Shown one piece after another: positions 26,884-36,317 of a DNA stretch of 64,000 nucleotides. The notes beneath the pieces were generated by a model. The model was not told the origin of the DNA. It saw nothing but the letters and a program-made list of their open reading frames with translations, and did no database searches. Within the stretch, counting starts at the first letter, position 1, and every line of letters begins with the position of its first letter. The position numbers and the translations under genes were made by a program. Where the stretch lies: contig NZ_SMGR01000003.1 of the NCBI RefSeq assembly GCF_004346865.1, forward strand, positions 124,001-188,000, written 5' to 3'. This DNA comes from Shimia isoporae. Lineage in GTDB: Bacteria > Pseudomonadota > Alphaproteobacteria > Rhodobacterales > Rhodobacteraceae.

Positions 26884-28359
26884 ATGAAATACCGCACACT
26901 CTTGATGGCCAGCACCCTGCCAATCGCGCTTGCAACCGCAGCCGGCGCACAGTCAGACATCACCGTCGCGTTGCAGCTTGAACCGCCGCATCTTGACCCC
27001 ACGTCCGCCGCTGCTGGCGCAATAGACTCGGTGCTCTATTCAAACGTCTTCGAAGGCCTGACCCGCTTTGCATCAGACGGCGCCATCATTCCGGGTCTGG
27101 CGAAAAGCTGGGACATTTCTGAAGACGGTCTGACCTATACATTCATGCTGAACGAAGGCGTCACCTTCCATGACGGCACGACCTTGGATGCCAAAGACGT
27201 GCAGTTCTCGCTTGATCGCGCCCGCGGTGAAGACAGCGCGAATGCACAAAAAGCGCTTTTTGCCAGTATCTCCGATGTGGCCGTAGTGGACCCTCTGACC
27301 GTCAAAGTCACCTTGTCCGAACCAAACGGCAACTTCCTTTTCAATATGGCTTGGGGGGACGCAGTGATCGTGGCTTCCGAGAGCGTTGCCGACATCAAGA
27401 CGAACCCTGTTGGAACCGGCGCTTTCAAATTCTCCAACTGGGTTCAGGGCGACAAGATCGAACTCACTCGCAACTCAGAGTACTGGGGCACGCCCGCTGT
27501 ACTGGAAAACGTAACTTTCAAGTTTATCTCCGATCCTACAGCAGCTTTTTCGGCCATGATGGCAGAAGACATCGATGTCTTCGCCGGCTTTCCGACCCCG
27601 GAAGCCCTGCCTCAGTTTCAGGCTGATCCCCGTTTTCAGGTGATTGTCGGAAACTCCGAGGGTGAAACCATCTTGTCCACCAACAACAAGATGCCCCCGC
27701 TGGACAACGTCAACGTACGTAAGGCCATCGCCCACGCCATCGACCGACAGGCGATCATCGACGGTGCGATGTTTGGCCTCGGTACGCCGATTGGTACGCA
27801 CTTTGCGCCCCATCACCCGGATTATGTCGACCTGACAGGGAACTCCGCTTACGATCCGGAGTTATCAAAGCAACTGCTCGCCGAGGCAGGCTTTCCAGAC
27901 GGGTTTACAACCACACTCAAGCTGCCCCCGCCCTCCTACGCACGCCGCGGAGGGGAAATTATCGCGGCGCAACTTGGCGCGGTGGGCATCAAAACCGAGA
28001 TTTCCAACGTCGAGTGGGCACAATGGCTCGAACAGGTTTTCCGCGGCAAGGACTATGGCCTGACCATCGTGAGCCACACTGAACCGTTCGACATCGGCAT
28101 CTATGCGCGGCCCGACTACTACTTCCAGTATGACAATCCTGAATTCCAACAGGTCATGGAAACTTTGAACAAGGCGACCCGCCCGGCAGAACGCTCCGCG
28201 CTTCTGGTGATAGCGCAAAAAATGATCTCTCAGGACTATGTGAACGGATATCTGTTCCAGCTTGCCTTCCCGACCGTGGCCAAGGCAGGGGTTCAGGGTC
28301 TCTGGGAAAATGCGCCGACGCAGGCGACCGATCTGACCGCTGTTAGCTGGTCCAACTAA
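26884..28359 (+). CDS. Peptide-type ABC transporter substrate-binding protein (family 5)
   Basis: The 491-residue product has a Sec signal peptide (about 1-22, ending AGA) and family-5 features (LDPTSAAAGAIDSVLYSNVF, GLAKSWDISEDGLTYTFMLN, VRKAIAHAIDRQAIIDGAMF), like DppA/OppA/NikA. It is the high-abundance component of the importer made by the following permeases and ATPase. It starts 26 bases after the M20 gene with a GGGAG site. A GC hairpin follows its stop. Confidence 0.94.
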   Translation: MKYRTLLMASTLPIALATAAGAQSDITVALQLEPPHLDPTSAAAGAIDSVLYSNVFEGLTRFASDGAIIPGLAKSWDISEDGLTYTFMLNEGVTFHDGTTLDAKDVQFSLDRARGEDSANAQKALFASISDVAVVDPLTVKVTLSEPNGNFLFNMAWGDAVIVASESVADIKTNPVGTGAFKFSNWVQGDKIELTRNSEYWGTPAVLENVTFKFISDPTAAFSAMMAEDIDVFAGFPTPEALPQFQADPRFQVIVGNSEGETILSTNNKMPPLDNVNVRKAIAHAIDRQAIIDGAMFGLGTPIGTHFAPHHPDYVDLTGNSAYDPELSKQLLAEAGFPDGFTTTLKLPPPSYARRGGEIIAAQLGAVGIKTEISNVEWAQWLEQVFRGKDYGLTIVSHTEPFDIGIYARPDYYFQYDNPEFQQVMETLNKATRPAERSALLVIAQKMISQDYVNGYLFQLAFPTVAKAGVQGLWENAPTQATDLTAVSWSN

Positions 28360-28368
28360 CACTCCCGG

Positions 28369-28408
28369 CGCCGGCGGACCATCGGGACCCTTCCCCGACC
28401 CGCCGGCG
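28369..28408 (+). terminator. GC hairpin after the ABC binding-protein gene
   Basis: A 9-bp stem CGCCGGCGG/CCGCCGGCG (28369-28377 with 28400-28408) with an inner CGGG/CCCG pairing, 10 bases after the binding-protein stop and before the cupin gene. There is no T-run, so mRNA stabilisation or partial attenuation is more likely than full termination. Confidence 0.6.
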
Positions 28409-28432
28409 TTCAGTCATCGCAAAGGTGCGACC

Positions 28433-28840
28433 ATGCTTGAATTAACTCCCGCAGGAACCACTCCAAGCCGCAAAGGCCCGGCAGAGTACTTCTCCGGCAA
28501 TGTCCGACTCGACGTGATTTCGGAAAGCCGCCCGCCGTCGCAGGTCTTTGCCGCGCGTGTCACGTTTGAACCCGGGGCCCGAACCGCTTGGCACACGCAC
28601 CCTGTGGGTCAGATTCTTCACGTCCTGTCCGGCTGCGGCCTCATTGCCTTGCGCGGTGAAGCCCCGCGCGTGATCCGACCGGGTGACAGCATCTGGATCG
28701 AACCCGGCGTCGAACATTGGCATGGGGCCGGACCTGAAACCGGGATGTGCCACATCGCCATTCAAGACGTAAGGGACGGCTCCGGCGCGGATTGGCTCGA
28801 ACACGTCACCGACGAAGACTACCTCACGCCTCCTGCCTAA
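28433..28840 (+). CDS. Cupin-domain protein in the peptide ABC operon
   Basis: The 135-residue single cupin shows motif 1 (EPGARTAWHTHPVGQILHVL, with metal-ligand His, His and a Gln position) and motif 2 (PGDSIWIEPGVEHWHGA). It probably binds a metal and may be an isomerase, oxygenase or sensor acting on the imported compound. It lies between the binding-protein and permease genes, with its stop directly followed by the first permease start. Confidence 0.87.
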   Translation: MLELTPAGTTPSRKGPAEYFSGNVRLDVISESRPPSQVFAARVTFEPGARTAWHTHPVGQILHVLSGCGLIALRGEAPRVIRPGDSIWIEPGVEHWHGAGPETGMCHIAIQDVRDGSGADWLEHVTDEDYLTPPA

Positions 28841-29788
28841 ATGCTGCGCTACGCTCTCAAACGCCTGCTTTCCCTGTTCATCAGCCTCGCCATCGCTTCG
28901 GTGGTGATTTTTGCGGTGATCGAGATAGCGCCCGGAGATCCGGCAAGCTTTATGCTCGGCATGAACGCCCAGCCTGATACCGTTTCGGCTTTGCGAACGG
29001 AACTTGGCCTCGATGTCTCAAAGAGCCAGCGCTACGTCAATTGGGTTGGCGGCATGCTGAGCGGTGACTTTGGCACGTCCTACACCTATCGCACACCTGT
29101 GGGCGAGATGATCGCAGATCGCATCTGGGTCAGCCTGCCCCTTGCGCTATATGCATTGACGCTTTCTACGCTGATCGCCTTTCCTGTCGGGATTTATGCC
29201 GCTGCCAACCGCGGCAAGCCCGGCGACATGGCGGTCATGGGGGCCACACAACTTGGCATCGCAGTGCCGAATTTCTGGTTTGCCATGATGTTGGTACTCA
29301 TCTTTGCCATCAACTTGCGCTGGTTCTCGGCCGGTGGTTTTGCGGGTTGGGACAAGGGCTTTGGCGCTGCCATGAAATCCCTCACCTTGCCTGCCATCGC
29401 TCTTGCCCTCCCCCAATCTGCCATTCTCGCACGCGTCATGCGTTCTTCCCTGCTCGACATACTCGGCGAAGACTTCATGCGCACCGCCCGTGCCAAGGGA
29501 CTGACCCGCCGGCAGACACTGTTCCGGCACGGCCTACGCAACGCACTTATACCCGTGCTGACGATCATCGGCATGCAATTCGCGTTCCTTCTCGCCGGCG
29601 GCATTATCATCGAGCAGGTCTTCTTTCTGCCCGGACTTGGCCGCCTGATTTTCCAAGCCATCTCCGCACGGGATCTCATTGTTGTTGAAAGCGTGGTGAT
29701 GCTGTTGGTGTTTTTGGTCATCATGGTCAATTTCGTGGTTGATCTGGCCTATGCCGCCGTCGATCCCCGCCTGAGGTCCCGCACATGA
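28841..29788 (+). CDS. ABC transporter permease (DppB type)
   Basis: The 315-residue product starts MLRYALKRLLSLFISLAIAS and has six helices. The region LGEDFMRTARAKGLTRRQTL is the EAA coupling loop of dipeptide-type permeases, and VDLAYAAVDPRLR is the typical C-terminus. It starts directly after the cupin stop and overlaps the next permease gene by four bases. Confidence 0.94.
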   Translation: MLRYALKRLLSLFISLAIASVVIFAVIEIAPGDPASFMLGMNAQPDTVSALRTELGLDVSKSQRYVNWVGGMLSGDFGTSYTYRTPVGEMIADRIWVSLPLALYALTLSTLIAFPVGIYAAANRGKPGDMAVMGATQLGIAVPNFWFAMMLVLIFAINLRWFSAGGFAGWDKGFGAAMKSLTLPAIALALPQSAILARVMRSSLLDILGEDFMRTARAKGLTRRQTLFRHGLRNALIPVLTIIGMQFAFLLAGGIIIEQVFFLPGLGRLIFQAISARDLIVVESVVMLLVFLVIMVNFVVDLAYAAVDPRLRSRT

Positions 29789-30606
29789 GCCTCTCTCGCA
29801 ACATTATCCTCGGCGGCATTCTCTGCGCACTAATTCTCGCCGCCGCGCTTCTGAGCTTTTTTTGGACCCCGTTTGACATCACGCAAATGGACATCCCCAA
29901 CAAACTGCAAACGCCGTCGACGTCCCATTGGTTTGGCACCGATCATTTTGGCAGGGACATCTTTTCCATGATCATGGTCGGCGCACGCACCTCTTTGGCG
30001 GTGGCACTAGTGGCCGTTGGCATAGGCATGGGGGCCGGTATTCCTTTGGGCCTGTTTGCAGCAGCCAACAAAGGTGGCTGGATTGACGAGTTGATCATGC
30101 GCGGCAATGACCTGATATTTGCCTTCCCCAGTCTTGTCATAGCGATCCTGATCACTGCGGTTCTCGGCCCGGGCGCCATCAATGCGATCATCGCTATCGG
30201 CATCTTCAACATACCGGTTTTTGCGCGCCTCACGCGCGCTGGGGCGCTTCCTTTGTGGCAGCGCGAATTCATCCTCGCCGCACGGGTTGCAGGAAAGTCA
30301 TCAGCCCGCATCAGCGCAGAACACATCCTGCCAAACGTTGCCAACCTGCTCATTGTACAAGGCACGATCCAGTTCTCCCTCGGCATCCTTGCAGAAGCAG
30401 GACTGAGTTATATCGGCCTCGGCGCACAGCCCCCGACGCCTTCATGGGGCCGCATGCTGGCGGATGCGCAAACCATGGTCGCCTTTGCACCGCATCTGGC
30501 CTTGGTGCCCGGGGTCGCCATCATTTCGGCTGTACTCGGTCTCAATCTTCTCGGCGACGGCCTGCGCGATTACCTCGACCCCAAAATCAGGGTGATGCGC
30601 GCATGA
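29785..30606 (+). CDS. ABC transporter permease (DppC type)
   Basis: The 273-residue product has a cytoplasmic N-terminus with HWFGTDHFGRDIFSMIMVGA, the DppC signature, about six helices, an EAA loop (REFILAARVAGKSSARISAE) and a C-terminal GLRDYLDPK. It partners with the preceding DppB-type permease. Its end overlaps the fused ATPase gene by four bases. Confidence 0.94.
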   Translation: MSLSRNIILGGILCALILAAALLSFFWTPFDITQMDIPNKLQTPSTSHWFGTDHFGRDIFSMIMVGARTSLAVALVAVGIGMGAGIPLGLFAAANKGGWIDELIMRGNDLIFAFPSLVIAILITAVLGPGAINAIIAIGIFNIPVFARLTRAGALPLWQREFILAARVAGKSSARISAEHILPNVANLLIVQGTIQFSLGILAEAGLSYIGLGAQPPTPSWGRMLADAQTMVAFAPHLALVPGVAIISAVLGLNLLGDGLRDYLDPKIRVMRA

Positions 30607-32207
30607 CATTGCTCTCGGTAGAAAATCTTCATGTTGCGATCGGCCCACTGCAAATCTTGCGCAATGTGACATTCTCCATCGCCCTGGGCGAGATCGTTGC
30701 CGTCACCGGAGAAAGCGGTTCCGGAAAGTCCATGACCGCACTCTCTGTCATGCAACTTCTACCGGACACCGCATCCACAGGAGGCCGGATCCTGCTTCAG
30801 GACCGCGACCTGCTGGGTCTGAGCGAGCCTGATCTTTGCGACATCCGTGGCAACGACATTGGCATGGTGTTTCAAGAACCCATGACCGCGCTCAATCCTG
30901 TGAAGACCATTGGCGATCAAGTTGCGGAGACCATTCTCGTCCACTCCTCTGCTAACCGCCATGAAGCCCGCGTGCAGGCCGCTGCCATGCTCTCCCGTGT
31001 TGGCCTGCCTCAAGATCGCTTTCCACTCACGCGCTATCCGCACGAACTCTCAGGCGGCCAGCGTCAGCGCGTCGTGATCGCCATGGCCATCGCCCGCCGC
31101 CCGCGCCTGCTGATCGCGGACGAGCCGACCACGGCCCTCGACGTCACCACACAGGCCCGCATCCTCGACCTGCTCAAGGATCTCGTGAACGAGTTCGACA
31201 TGGGTCTCTTGATGATCACCCACGATCTCGCTGTTGTCGCCGATCTTGCACACCGCATCATTGTCATGCGCCATGGAGAAATCGTTGAGCAAGGCGATAC
31301 ACATCACTTGCTTGCGAATATGCGTCACCCTTACACAAAAGCCCTGTTCGAAGCCTCGTCCCATCGCGTCGACTTACCGCCGCCGCAAGACGGCCCTATC
31401 CCGATCCTCTCGGTGGATCGAGCGACGCGCGATTATCCACAACCACGGACCCGCCTTTTCGGCAAACGCGAATACACCCGTGCCGTGAATAACGTGTCAT
31501 TTGACATCCATCACGGGGAACGGGTCGGGCTGGTTGGTGAATCCGGTTGCGGAAAATCCACACTGACACGTGCAATCCTTGGTCTTGAGCCGCTGCAATC
31601 TGGTTCGATAGTCGCCTTTGGTACGACCGTCTCACCCGAGATGCCCGCCGCAGCCCGCGCAAAAACACAGGTCGTGTTTCAAGACCCCTATGGCAGCTTT
31701 AACCCACGTCACCGCGTTGCCAGAATCCTGACGGAACCATTCCATCTTGATCCCGGCGCGCCCAAGGGCAAAGCACTAGACAATGCCATCGCCGCTGTCC
31801 TGCAGGACGTAGGACTGGCCCCACAGGACGCCGCCAAATTTATCCACGAATTCTCCGGTGGACAGCGCCAGCGGATCGCTATTGCCCGCGCCCTGATCAC
31901 GCGTCCCGAGCTTATCATCTTTGACGAAGCAGTCTCCGCGCTTGATGTCTCGATCCGCGCCCAAATCCTCGACCTGATCGCCGAGCTTTCCCGCCGCCAC
32001 AACCTCGCCTACTTTTTTATATCCCACGACCTCTCTGTCGTGCGCACGGTCACCGACCGCGTTCTTGTCATGCAGGCAGGCGAGATCGTCGAACAGGGCG
32101 ACACAGACGCCGTCTTCTCCAACCCGCAACATCCCTACACGCGCAGCCTGATCGCCGCTGCGCCGGTCCTGCCTGATCTCAAGGAACTCGAAAATGCACC
32201 TGCCTGA
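30603..32207 (+). CDS. Fused dual ATPase of the peptide-type ABC importer
   Basis: From ATG 30603 the 534-residue product joins two complete ATPase domains, equivalent to DppD plus DppF. Domain 1 has GESGSGKS, ELSGGQRQR, LLIADEPTTALD and ITHDL. Domain 2 has GESGCGKST, EFSGGQRQR, LIIFDEAVSALD and ISHDL. Both sites look functional. A much longer frame is open upstream inside the permease gene, but the ATG at 30603, overlapping the permease stop, is the real start. Its end overlaps the aldehyde dehydrogenase gene by 14 bases. Confidence 0.94.
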   Translation: MTLLSVENLHVAIGPLQILRNVTFSIALGEIVAVTGESGSGKSMTALSVMQLLPDTASTGGRILLQDRDLLGLSEPDLCDIRGNDIGMVFQEPMTALNPVKTIGDQVAETILVHSSANRHEARVQAAAMLSRVGLPQDRFPLTRYPHELSGGQRQRVVIAMAIARRPRLLIADEPTTALDVTTQARILDLLKDLVNEFDMGLLMITHDLAVVADLAHRIIVMRHGEIVEQGDTHHLLANMRHPYTKALFEASSHRVDLPPPQDGPIPILSVDRATRDYPQPRTRLFGKREYTRAVNNVSFDIHHGERVGLVGESGCGKSTLTRAILGLEPLQSGSIVAFGTTVSPEMPAAARAKTQVVFQDPYGSFNPRHRVARILTEPFHLDPGAPKGKALDNAIAAVLQDVGLAPQDAAKFIHEFSGGQRQRIAIARALITRPELIIFDEAVSALDVSIRAQILDLIAELSRRHNLAYFFISHDLSVVRTVTDRVLVMQAGEIVEQGDTDAVFSNPQHPYTRSLIAAAPVLPDLKELENAPA

Positions 32208-33642
32208 TCTCCCGTTTGCGCCATCGCTCTGCCTGATCGGTGGGCATTGGGTCCCCGCCCAAGGCAACGAGACACTCGATTTGACCAATCCGTCTGACGG
32301 TTCCGCCCTTGCAGCAATTGCGCGCGGTTCATCAGCAGACGTCGATGCCGCGGTGGCAGCGGCCCACGCTGCCCGCGCGGGTATCTGGGGGAAAACCACC
32401 GCCGCCGAACGCGGGCGCATTCTGACCCGCATCGGCGAACTGGTGAAAGAAAATGCCGACACTCTTGCCCTGCTTGAAGCGCTTGATGTCGGCAAACCGT
32501 TGACGCAGGCCAGAAACGATGTCGTCGCGCTGGCACGCTATATGGAATTTTACGGCGGAGCCGCTGACAAGGTGCACGGTGAAACCATCCCATACTTGGA
32601 CGGCTACACCGTTTACACCCTGCGCGAACCCTTCGGCGTAACCGGTCATATCGTGCCATGGAACTACCCGATGCAGATTATCGGTCGCTCGGTGGGCGCC
32701 GCGCTGGCGATGGGCAACGCCTGCGTCCTGAAACCCGCCGAGGAGGCCTGCCTCACCGCACTGGCCTTCGCTGACCTGGCCATGCGAGCCGGCCTACCAG
32801 AAGGGGCCCTCAACGTTGTGCCTGGTCTTGGTGCCGAGGCCGGCGCGGCGCTTGCAGGCCATGCCGACGTGCAACACATTTCCTTTACGGGCTCGGTGAA
32901 CACGGGCCGTCTCGTACAATCCGCTGCGGCGCAAAACGTGGTGCCGGTGACTTTGGAATTGGGAGGGAAGTCCCCGCAACTGGTATTTGCTGACGCCGAC
33001 CTCGACGTAGCTTTGCCATTTCTTGTGAACGCCGGCGTCCAGAACGCGGGCCAAACCTGCTCCGCGTCTTCCCGCATCCTTGTGGAACGCTCAGTCTATG
33101 ACGAAGTCACGACGCGTATGTCCTCTGCCTACGCCAGCATGCGGGCTGCTCCTGCCATCGAAGACGCGACCCTAGGCCCGCTCATCTCCGCGCGCCAAAA
33201 AGAGATCGTGAAAGGCTTCCTCTCCCGAGGTGCCGACCTGAACACAGTTGCGCAAGGCCAAATCGCTACCGACGCCCCCGGCCACTACGTCGCGCCTACA
33301 CTCTTTGCCGATGTCTCACCGGACCATTGTCTGGCCCAAGACGAAATCTTCGGCCCCGTACAAGTCCTGATCCCCTTCGACACCGAAGAAGAAGCCTTAG
33401 CGATCGCAAACAGCACAAAATACGGCCTCGTTGCTTCGGTCTGGTCCCAAAACGGGGCCCGCCAGATGCGTCTCGCCAAGCAGCTTCGCGCGGGACAAGT
33501 CTTTCTCAACAACTATGGCGCTGGCGGTGGTGTGGAGCTGCCGTTTGGAGGCACCGGCCACTCCGGTCACGGCCGTGAGAAAGGCTTTGAGGCCCTGTTC
33601 CATTTCTCCCAACTCAAAACCGTCGCCGCGCTGCACGGATAA
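32194..33642 (+). CDS. NAD(P)-dependent aldehyde dehydrogenase
   Basis: The 482-residue product has the ALDH fold with VPWNYPMQI, the catalytic Glu in VTLELGGKSPQLVF, the nucleophile Cys in NAGQTCSASSRILV and the C-terminal LPFGGTGHSGHGREKG. It oxidises an aldehyde to a carboxylic acid. It overlaps the ATPase gene and probably handles an aldehyde formed from the imported compound. The specific substrate (for example betaine aldehyde, succinic semialdehyde or an aminoaldehyde) cannot be assigned. Confidence 0.94.
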   Translation: MHLPDLPFAPSLCLIGGHWVPAQGNETLDLTNPSDGSALAAIARGSSADVDAAVAAAHAARAGIWGKTTAAERGRILTRIGELVKENADTLALLEALDVGKPLTQARNDVVALARYMEFYGGAADKVHGETIPYLDGYTVYTLREPFGVTGHIVPWNYPMQIIGRSVGAALAMGNACVLKPAEEACLTALAFADLAMRAGLPEGALNVVPGLGAEAGAALAGHADVQHISFTGSVNTGRLVQSAAAQNVVPVTLELGGKSPQLVFADADLDVALPFLVNAGVQNAGQTCSASSRILVERSVYDEVTTRMSSAYASMRAAPAIEDATLGPLISARQKEIVKGFLSRGADLNTVAQGQIATDAPGHYVAPTLFADVSPDHCLAQDEIFGPVQVLIPFDTEEEALAIANSTKYGLVASVWSQNGARQMRLAKQLRAGQVFLNNYGAGGGVELPFGGTGHSGHGREKGFEALFHFSQLKTVAALHG

Positions 33643-33657
33643 CCAAAGGACCACAGC

Positions 33658-34401
33658 ATGCGTCTTGAAAACAAAACAGCCATCGTTACCGGCGGCGCTC
33701 AGGGCTTCGGCGCGGGCATCGTAGACAAATTCCTGGCCGAAGGCGCGTCTGTGCTGGTGGCCGACATCAACGGCGACGCCGCCGAAAGCAAGGCCAGCGA
33801 ACACCCGAATGCGCAGGCAACGCAGACCGATGTCTCCGTCCGTGCCAGCGTGGAAGCCATGGTCGACACAGGTCTGAAAAACTGGGGCCAAATCGACATT
33901 CTGGTGAACAACGCGGGCGTCACACACCTGCCAACACCCTTGGAAGAGGTCACGGAAGTGGATTTCGACCACGTTTTTGCCGTGAATTGCAAATCCATTT
34001 ACCTCACCGCGCAGGCTTTGGTGCCGCATATGAAATCCCGAGGACAGGGCGCGATACTGCATGTGTCATCCACCGCGGGCCTCTCTCCGCGCCCCAATCT
34101 CAACTGGTACAATGCCTCCAAAGGATGGGTGAACACCGCCACAAAAACCATGGCTGTCGAGCTTGCGCCGCATGGTGTTCGTGTGAACGCATTGAACCCC
34201 GTCGCAGGCGAAACGCCCCTCCTGAAGTCCTTTATGGGCGAAGACACACCCGAGGTACGTGCCAAATTTCTTTCCACGATCCCCCTTGGGCGCTTTTCGC
34301 AGCCCGAGGACATGGGCAACGCCGCTGCCTTCCTTTGTTCGGACGAAGCTTCCTTGATCACAGGCACACTGATGGAGGTCGACGGCGGCCGCTGCATTTG
34401 A
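33658..34401 (+). CDS. Short-chain dehydrogenase/reductase
   Basis: The 247-residue SDR has a TGGAQGFGAGI cofactor motif (about 11-21), NNAG, the catalytic Ser (HVSSTAG), Tyr-x3-Lys (YNASK) and the usual C-terminal FLCSDEASLITGTLMEVDGG. It lies 15 bases after the aldehyde dehydrogenase gene and is the last gene of the catabolic cluster. It probably oxidises an alcohol ahead of the aldehyde dehydrogenase or reduces a keto group. Downstream are about 150 bases with no gene, then nasT. Confidence 0.92.
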   Translation: MRLENKTAIVTGGAQGFGAGIVDKFLAEGASVLVADINGDAAESKASEHPNAQATQTDVSVRASVEAMVDTGLKNWGQIDILVNNAGVTHLPTPLEEVTEVDFDHVFAVNCKSIYLTAQALVPHMKSRGQGAILHVSSTAGLSPRPNLNWYNASKGWVNTATKTMAVELAPHGVRVNALNPVAGETPLLKSFMGEDTPEVRAKFLSTIPLGRFSQPEDMGNAAAFLCSDEASLITGTLMEVDGGRCI

Positions 34402-34510
34402 TTTTGCACTTGCAGCATTTTGCTGCTCTCAAATTCGGCAGGTGCGGAAATTTCGCCCAATAATTAGGCAAACACCCAATTGCTCTCATGACGACTCTGG
34501 TCCCTGCACC

Positions 34511-34537
34511 GCTTGCCCCGATACGAAAGGGGCAAGC
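34511..34537 (+). promoter_or_regulatory. 9-bp hairpin in the nasT leader
   Basis: Perfect inverted repeat GCTTGCCCC/GGGGCAAGC with a nine-base loop, ending 20 bases before the nasT GTG start. No T-run follows, so it is not a terminator. It could control nasT translation or transcript stability. The loop is not the hexanucleotide of ANTAR targets. Confidence 0.5.
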
Positions 34538-34557
34538 CACTCCCGCAGGATCCAGCC

Positions 34558-35142
34558 GTGCCAGACAAGCTATCTATCCTCATCGTCGAACCGGACAAAA
34601 CCCGCGCTGAAGCGATCATCGACAGCCTGGCAGAAACTGGCGATCACCATATCCGTGTCTTGTCAGGGTCGACCGGCCTCGCCCGATCTGTGGCCGAGCT
34701 CAACCCCGATCTGGTTCTGCTGGACATGGCCAACCCGAGCCGGGACGCCATCGACGCGCTCACCCTCGCTTCATCGCCACTCGAGCGCCCAGTCGCCATG
34801 TTCGTGGACCGATCCGACGACAGCCTGACCAAAGCCGCCATCGAAGCAGGCGTGTCCGCTTATGTGGTGGACGGCATGCAACCGGATCGCATCAAACCCA
34901 TTCTGGACGCCGCCATTGCGCGGTTTCACATGTTCTCTCGCATGCGGTCAGAGCTCGAAGCCACCAAACGCGCGCTCGAAGAACGCAAGATCATCGACCG
35001 TGCAAAAGGCATTCTTATGCGCGCCCGAAATATGAGCGAAGACGAAGCCTATGCCCTCATCCGGAAAACCGCGATGAGTCAGGGTAAGAAAATCGCTGAC
35101 GTTTCTCAGGCCCTTGTGACCGCCTCGGAGTTGCTGACATGA
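34558..35142 (+). CDS. nasT: ANTAR antiterminator NasT
   Basis: NasT is an RNA-binding antiterminator for nitrate assimilation genes. The 194-residue product from GTG 34558 (CAGGA upstream) has a receiver-like N-terminal domain (LSILIVEPDKTRAEAI, DLVLLDMANPSRD) and a C-terminal ANTAR domain (ALEERKIIDRAKGILMRARN and MSEDEAYALIRKTAMSQGK). It is followed, with a four-base overlap, by nasS, whose protein sequesters NasT when nitrate is absent. The two-hairpin target lies just downstream at 36417-36461. Confidence 0.94.
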   Translation: MPDKLSILIVEPDKTRAEAIIDSLAETGDHHIRVLSGSTGLARSVAELNPDLVLLDMANPSRDAIDALTLASSPLERPVAMFVDRSDDSLTKAAIEAGVSAYVVDGMQPDRIKPILDAAIARFHMFSRMRSELEATKRALEERKIIDRAKGILMRARNMSEDEAYALIRKTAMSQGKKIADVSQALVTASELLT

Positions 35143-36317
35143 GAACGCTTCCCCTGTCGGTTGGCTTCATGCCTCTCGTTGACGCGGCCCCACTCATCGT
35201 CGCTCACGAGCTTGGATTTGCCGAAGAAGAAGGTCTCGCCCTCAATCTTCAAAGCGCGCCAAGCTGGTCAACCCTGCGCGACCGTCTCATCTTGGGTCAA
35301 ATCGAGGCTGCTCACATGCTGTCTCCAGTGCCAGTTGCTATGGCACTTGGGCTCGGCGGGTTGCCCACGCAGCTCGATGCATTGTCGGTTTTATCTATTA
35401 ATGGCAATGTCATAGGCATCTCAAACGCCCTTGCAGATCAACTTTCGAATGCGGCAAAAACACCTGACTTTCTGGACGCAACGGCAGCAGGGCAAGCGCT
35501 CGCCGGATTGAAAGCTCCCCTGCGTGTAGGGGTGCCTTTCCCATTCTCCATGCACGCAGAATTGCTGCATTACTGGCTCGCGGCCTCAGGCCTGAACACC
35601 GCACAGGCCCTCGATGTGCGCACAATCCCTCCGCCCCTTATGGCGGACGCGATTGCCACGGGCGAGGTTGACGCCTTTTGCGTGGGCGAACCCTGGGGAT
35701 CAATCACTGTAGAAAACGGCGGCGGTGCACTTTTGCTTCCCGGCGCCGCCATCTGGCAGTTTGCACCGGAGAAAGTTCTGGCCGTGCGGCGTGACTGGGC
35801 CAACGCCGAAGACGACCTGACCGGACGGCTTATGCGCGCGGTCTGGAAGGCGGGACGCTGGCTTGGCCAACCCGACAAACGAACGACCGCAGCGGACATA
35901 CTCGGCTGGCCAGAATATCTCGGCGTTTCAACCGAGATCATCGAACGGGCCTTCTCGGGCGATCTTTTGATCAACGCCCGTGGCAAGTCCCGCCACGTTC
36001 CCCGCATGATGGAGTTCTATGACGGCGCAGCCACTTTCCCATGGAAAAGCCAGGGCGCATGGATAGGGGCACGCATGGCCGCCCGTTTCGGCCTGGATCG
36101 CGCAGCATCCGCAACAAAGGCCGCAGCTGTATTCCGCTCCGACCTATATCGCCGCCATCTGGGACCTTTGGGTGCGGATTTGCCTGCCGCCAGCAAAAAA
36201 CTCGAAGGCGCGCTCAGCGGATCCACAACAGCGGCAACCGACTCGGGCCACCTGATTCTTGGCCCTGACCGGTTCTTTGATGGTCAGGTTTTCGACCCAA
36301 GCCATCCTGAATGCTGA
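35139..36317 (+). CDS. nasS: Nitrate-sensing NasS protein
   Basis: The 392-residue product belongs to the NrtA/CmpA family (LSVGFMPLVDAAPLIVAHEL, HMLSPVPVAMALGLGG, FCVGEPWG) but has no signal peptide, as expected for NasS, a cytoplasmic nitrate and nitrite sensor. Without nitrate it binds NasT; with nitrate it releases it. It is related to the true binding protein NrtA encoded at 36574, which does have a signal peptide. Overlaps nasT by four bases. Confidence 0.93.
   Translation: MRTLPLSVGFMPLVDAAPLIVAHELGFAEEEGLALNLQSAPSWSTLRDRLILGQIEAAHMLSPVPVAMALGLGGLPTQLDALSVLSINGNVIGISNALADQLSNAAKTPDFLDATAAGQALAGLKAPLRVGVPFPFSMHAELLHYWLAASGLNTAQALDVRTIPPPLMADAIATGEVDAFCVGEPWGSITVENGGGALLLPGAAIWQFAPEKVLAVRRDWANAEDDLTGRLMRAVWKAGRWLGQPDKRTTAADILGWPEYLGVSTEIIERAFSGDLLINARGKSRHVPRMMEFYDGAATFPWKSQGAWIGARMAARFGLDRAASATKAAAVFRSDLYRRHLGPLGADLPAASKKLEGALSGSTTAATDSGHLILGPDRFFDGQVFDPSHPEC

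Noticed and set aside
30255-30602. Upstream extension of the fused peptide ABC ATPase
   Set aside because: Open frame only because it overlaps the permease gene; translation there is low quality and ATG 30603 overlaps the permease stop as expected for coupling.
35139-36317. nasS considered as a periplasmic nitrate-binding protein
   Set aside because: It lacks a signal peptide and is coupled to nasT, so it fits the cytoplasmic sensor NasS; the periplasmic protein is encoded at 36574.
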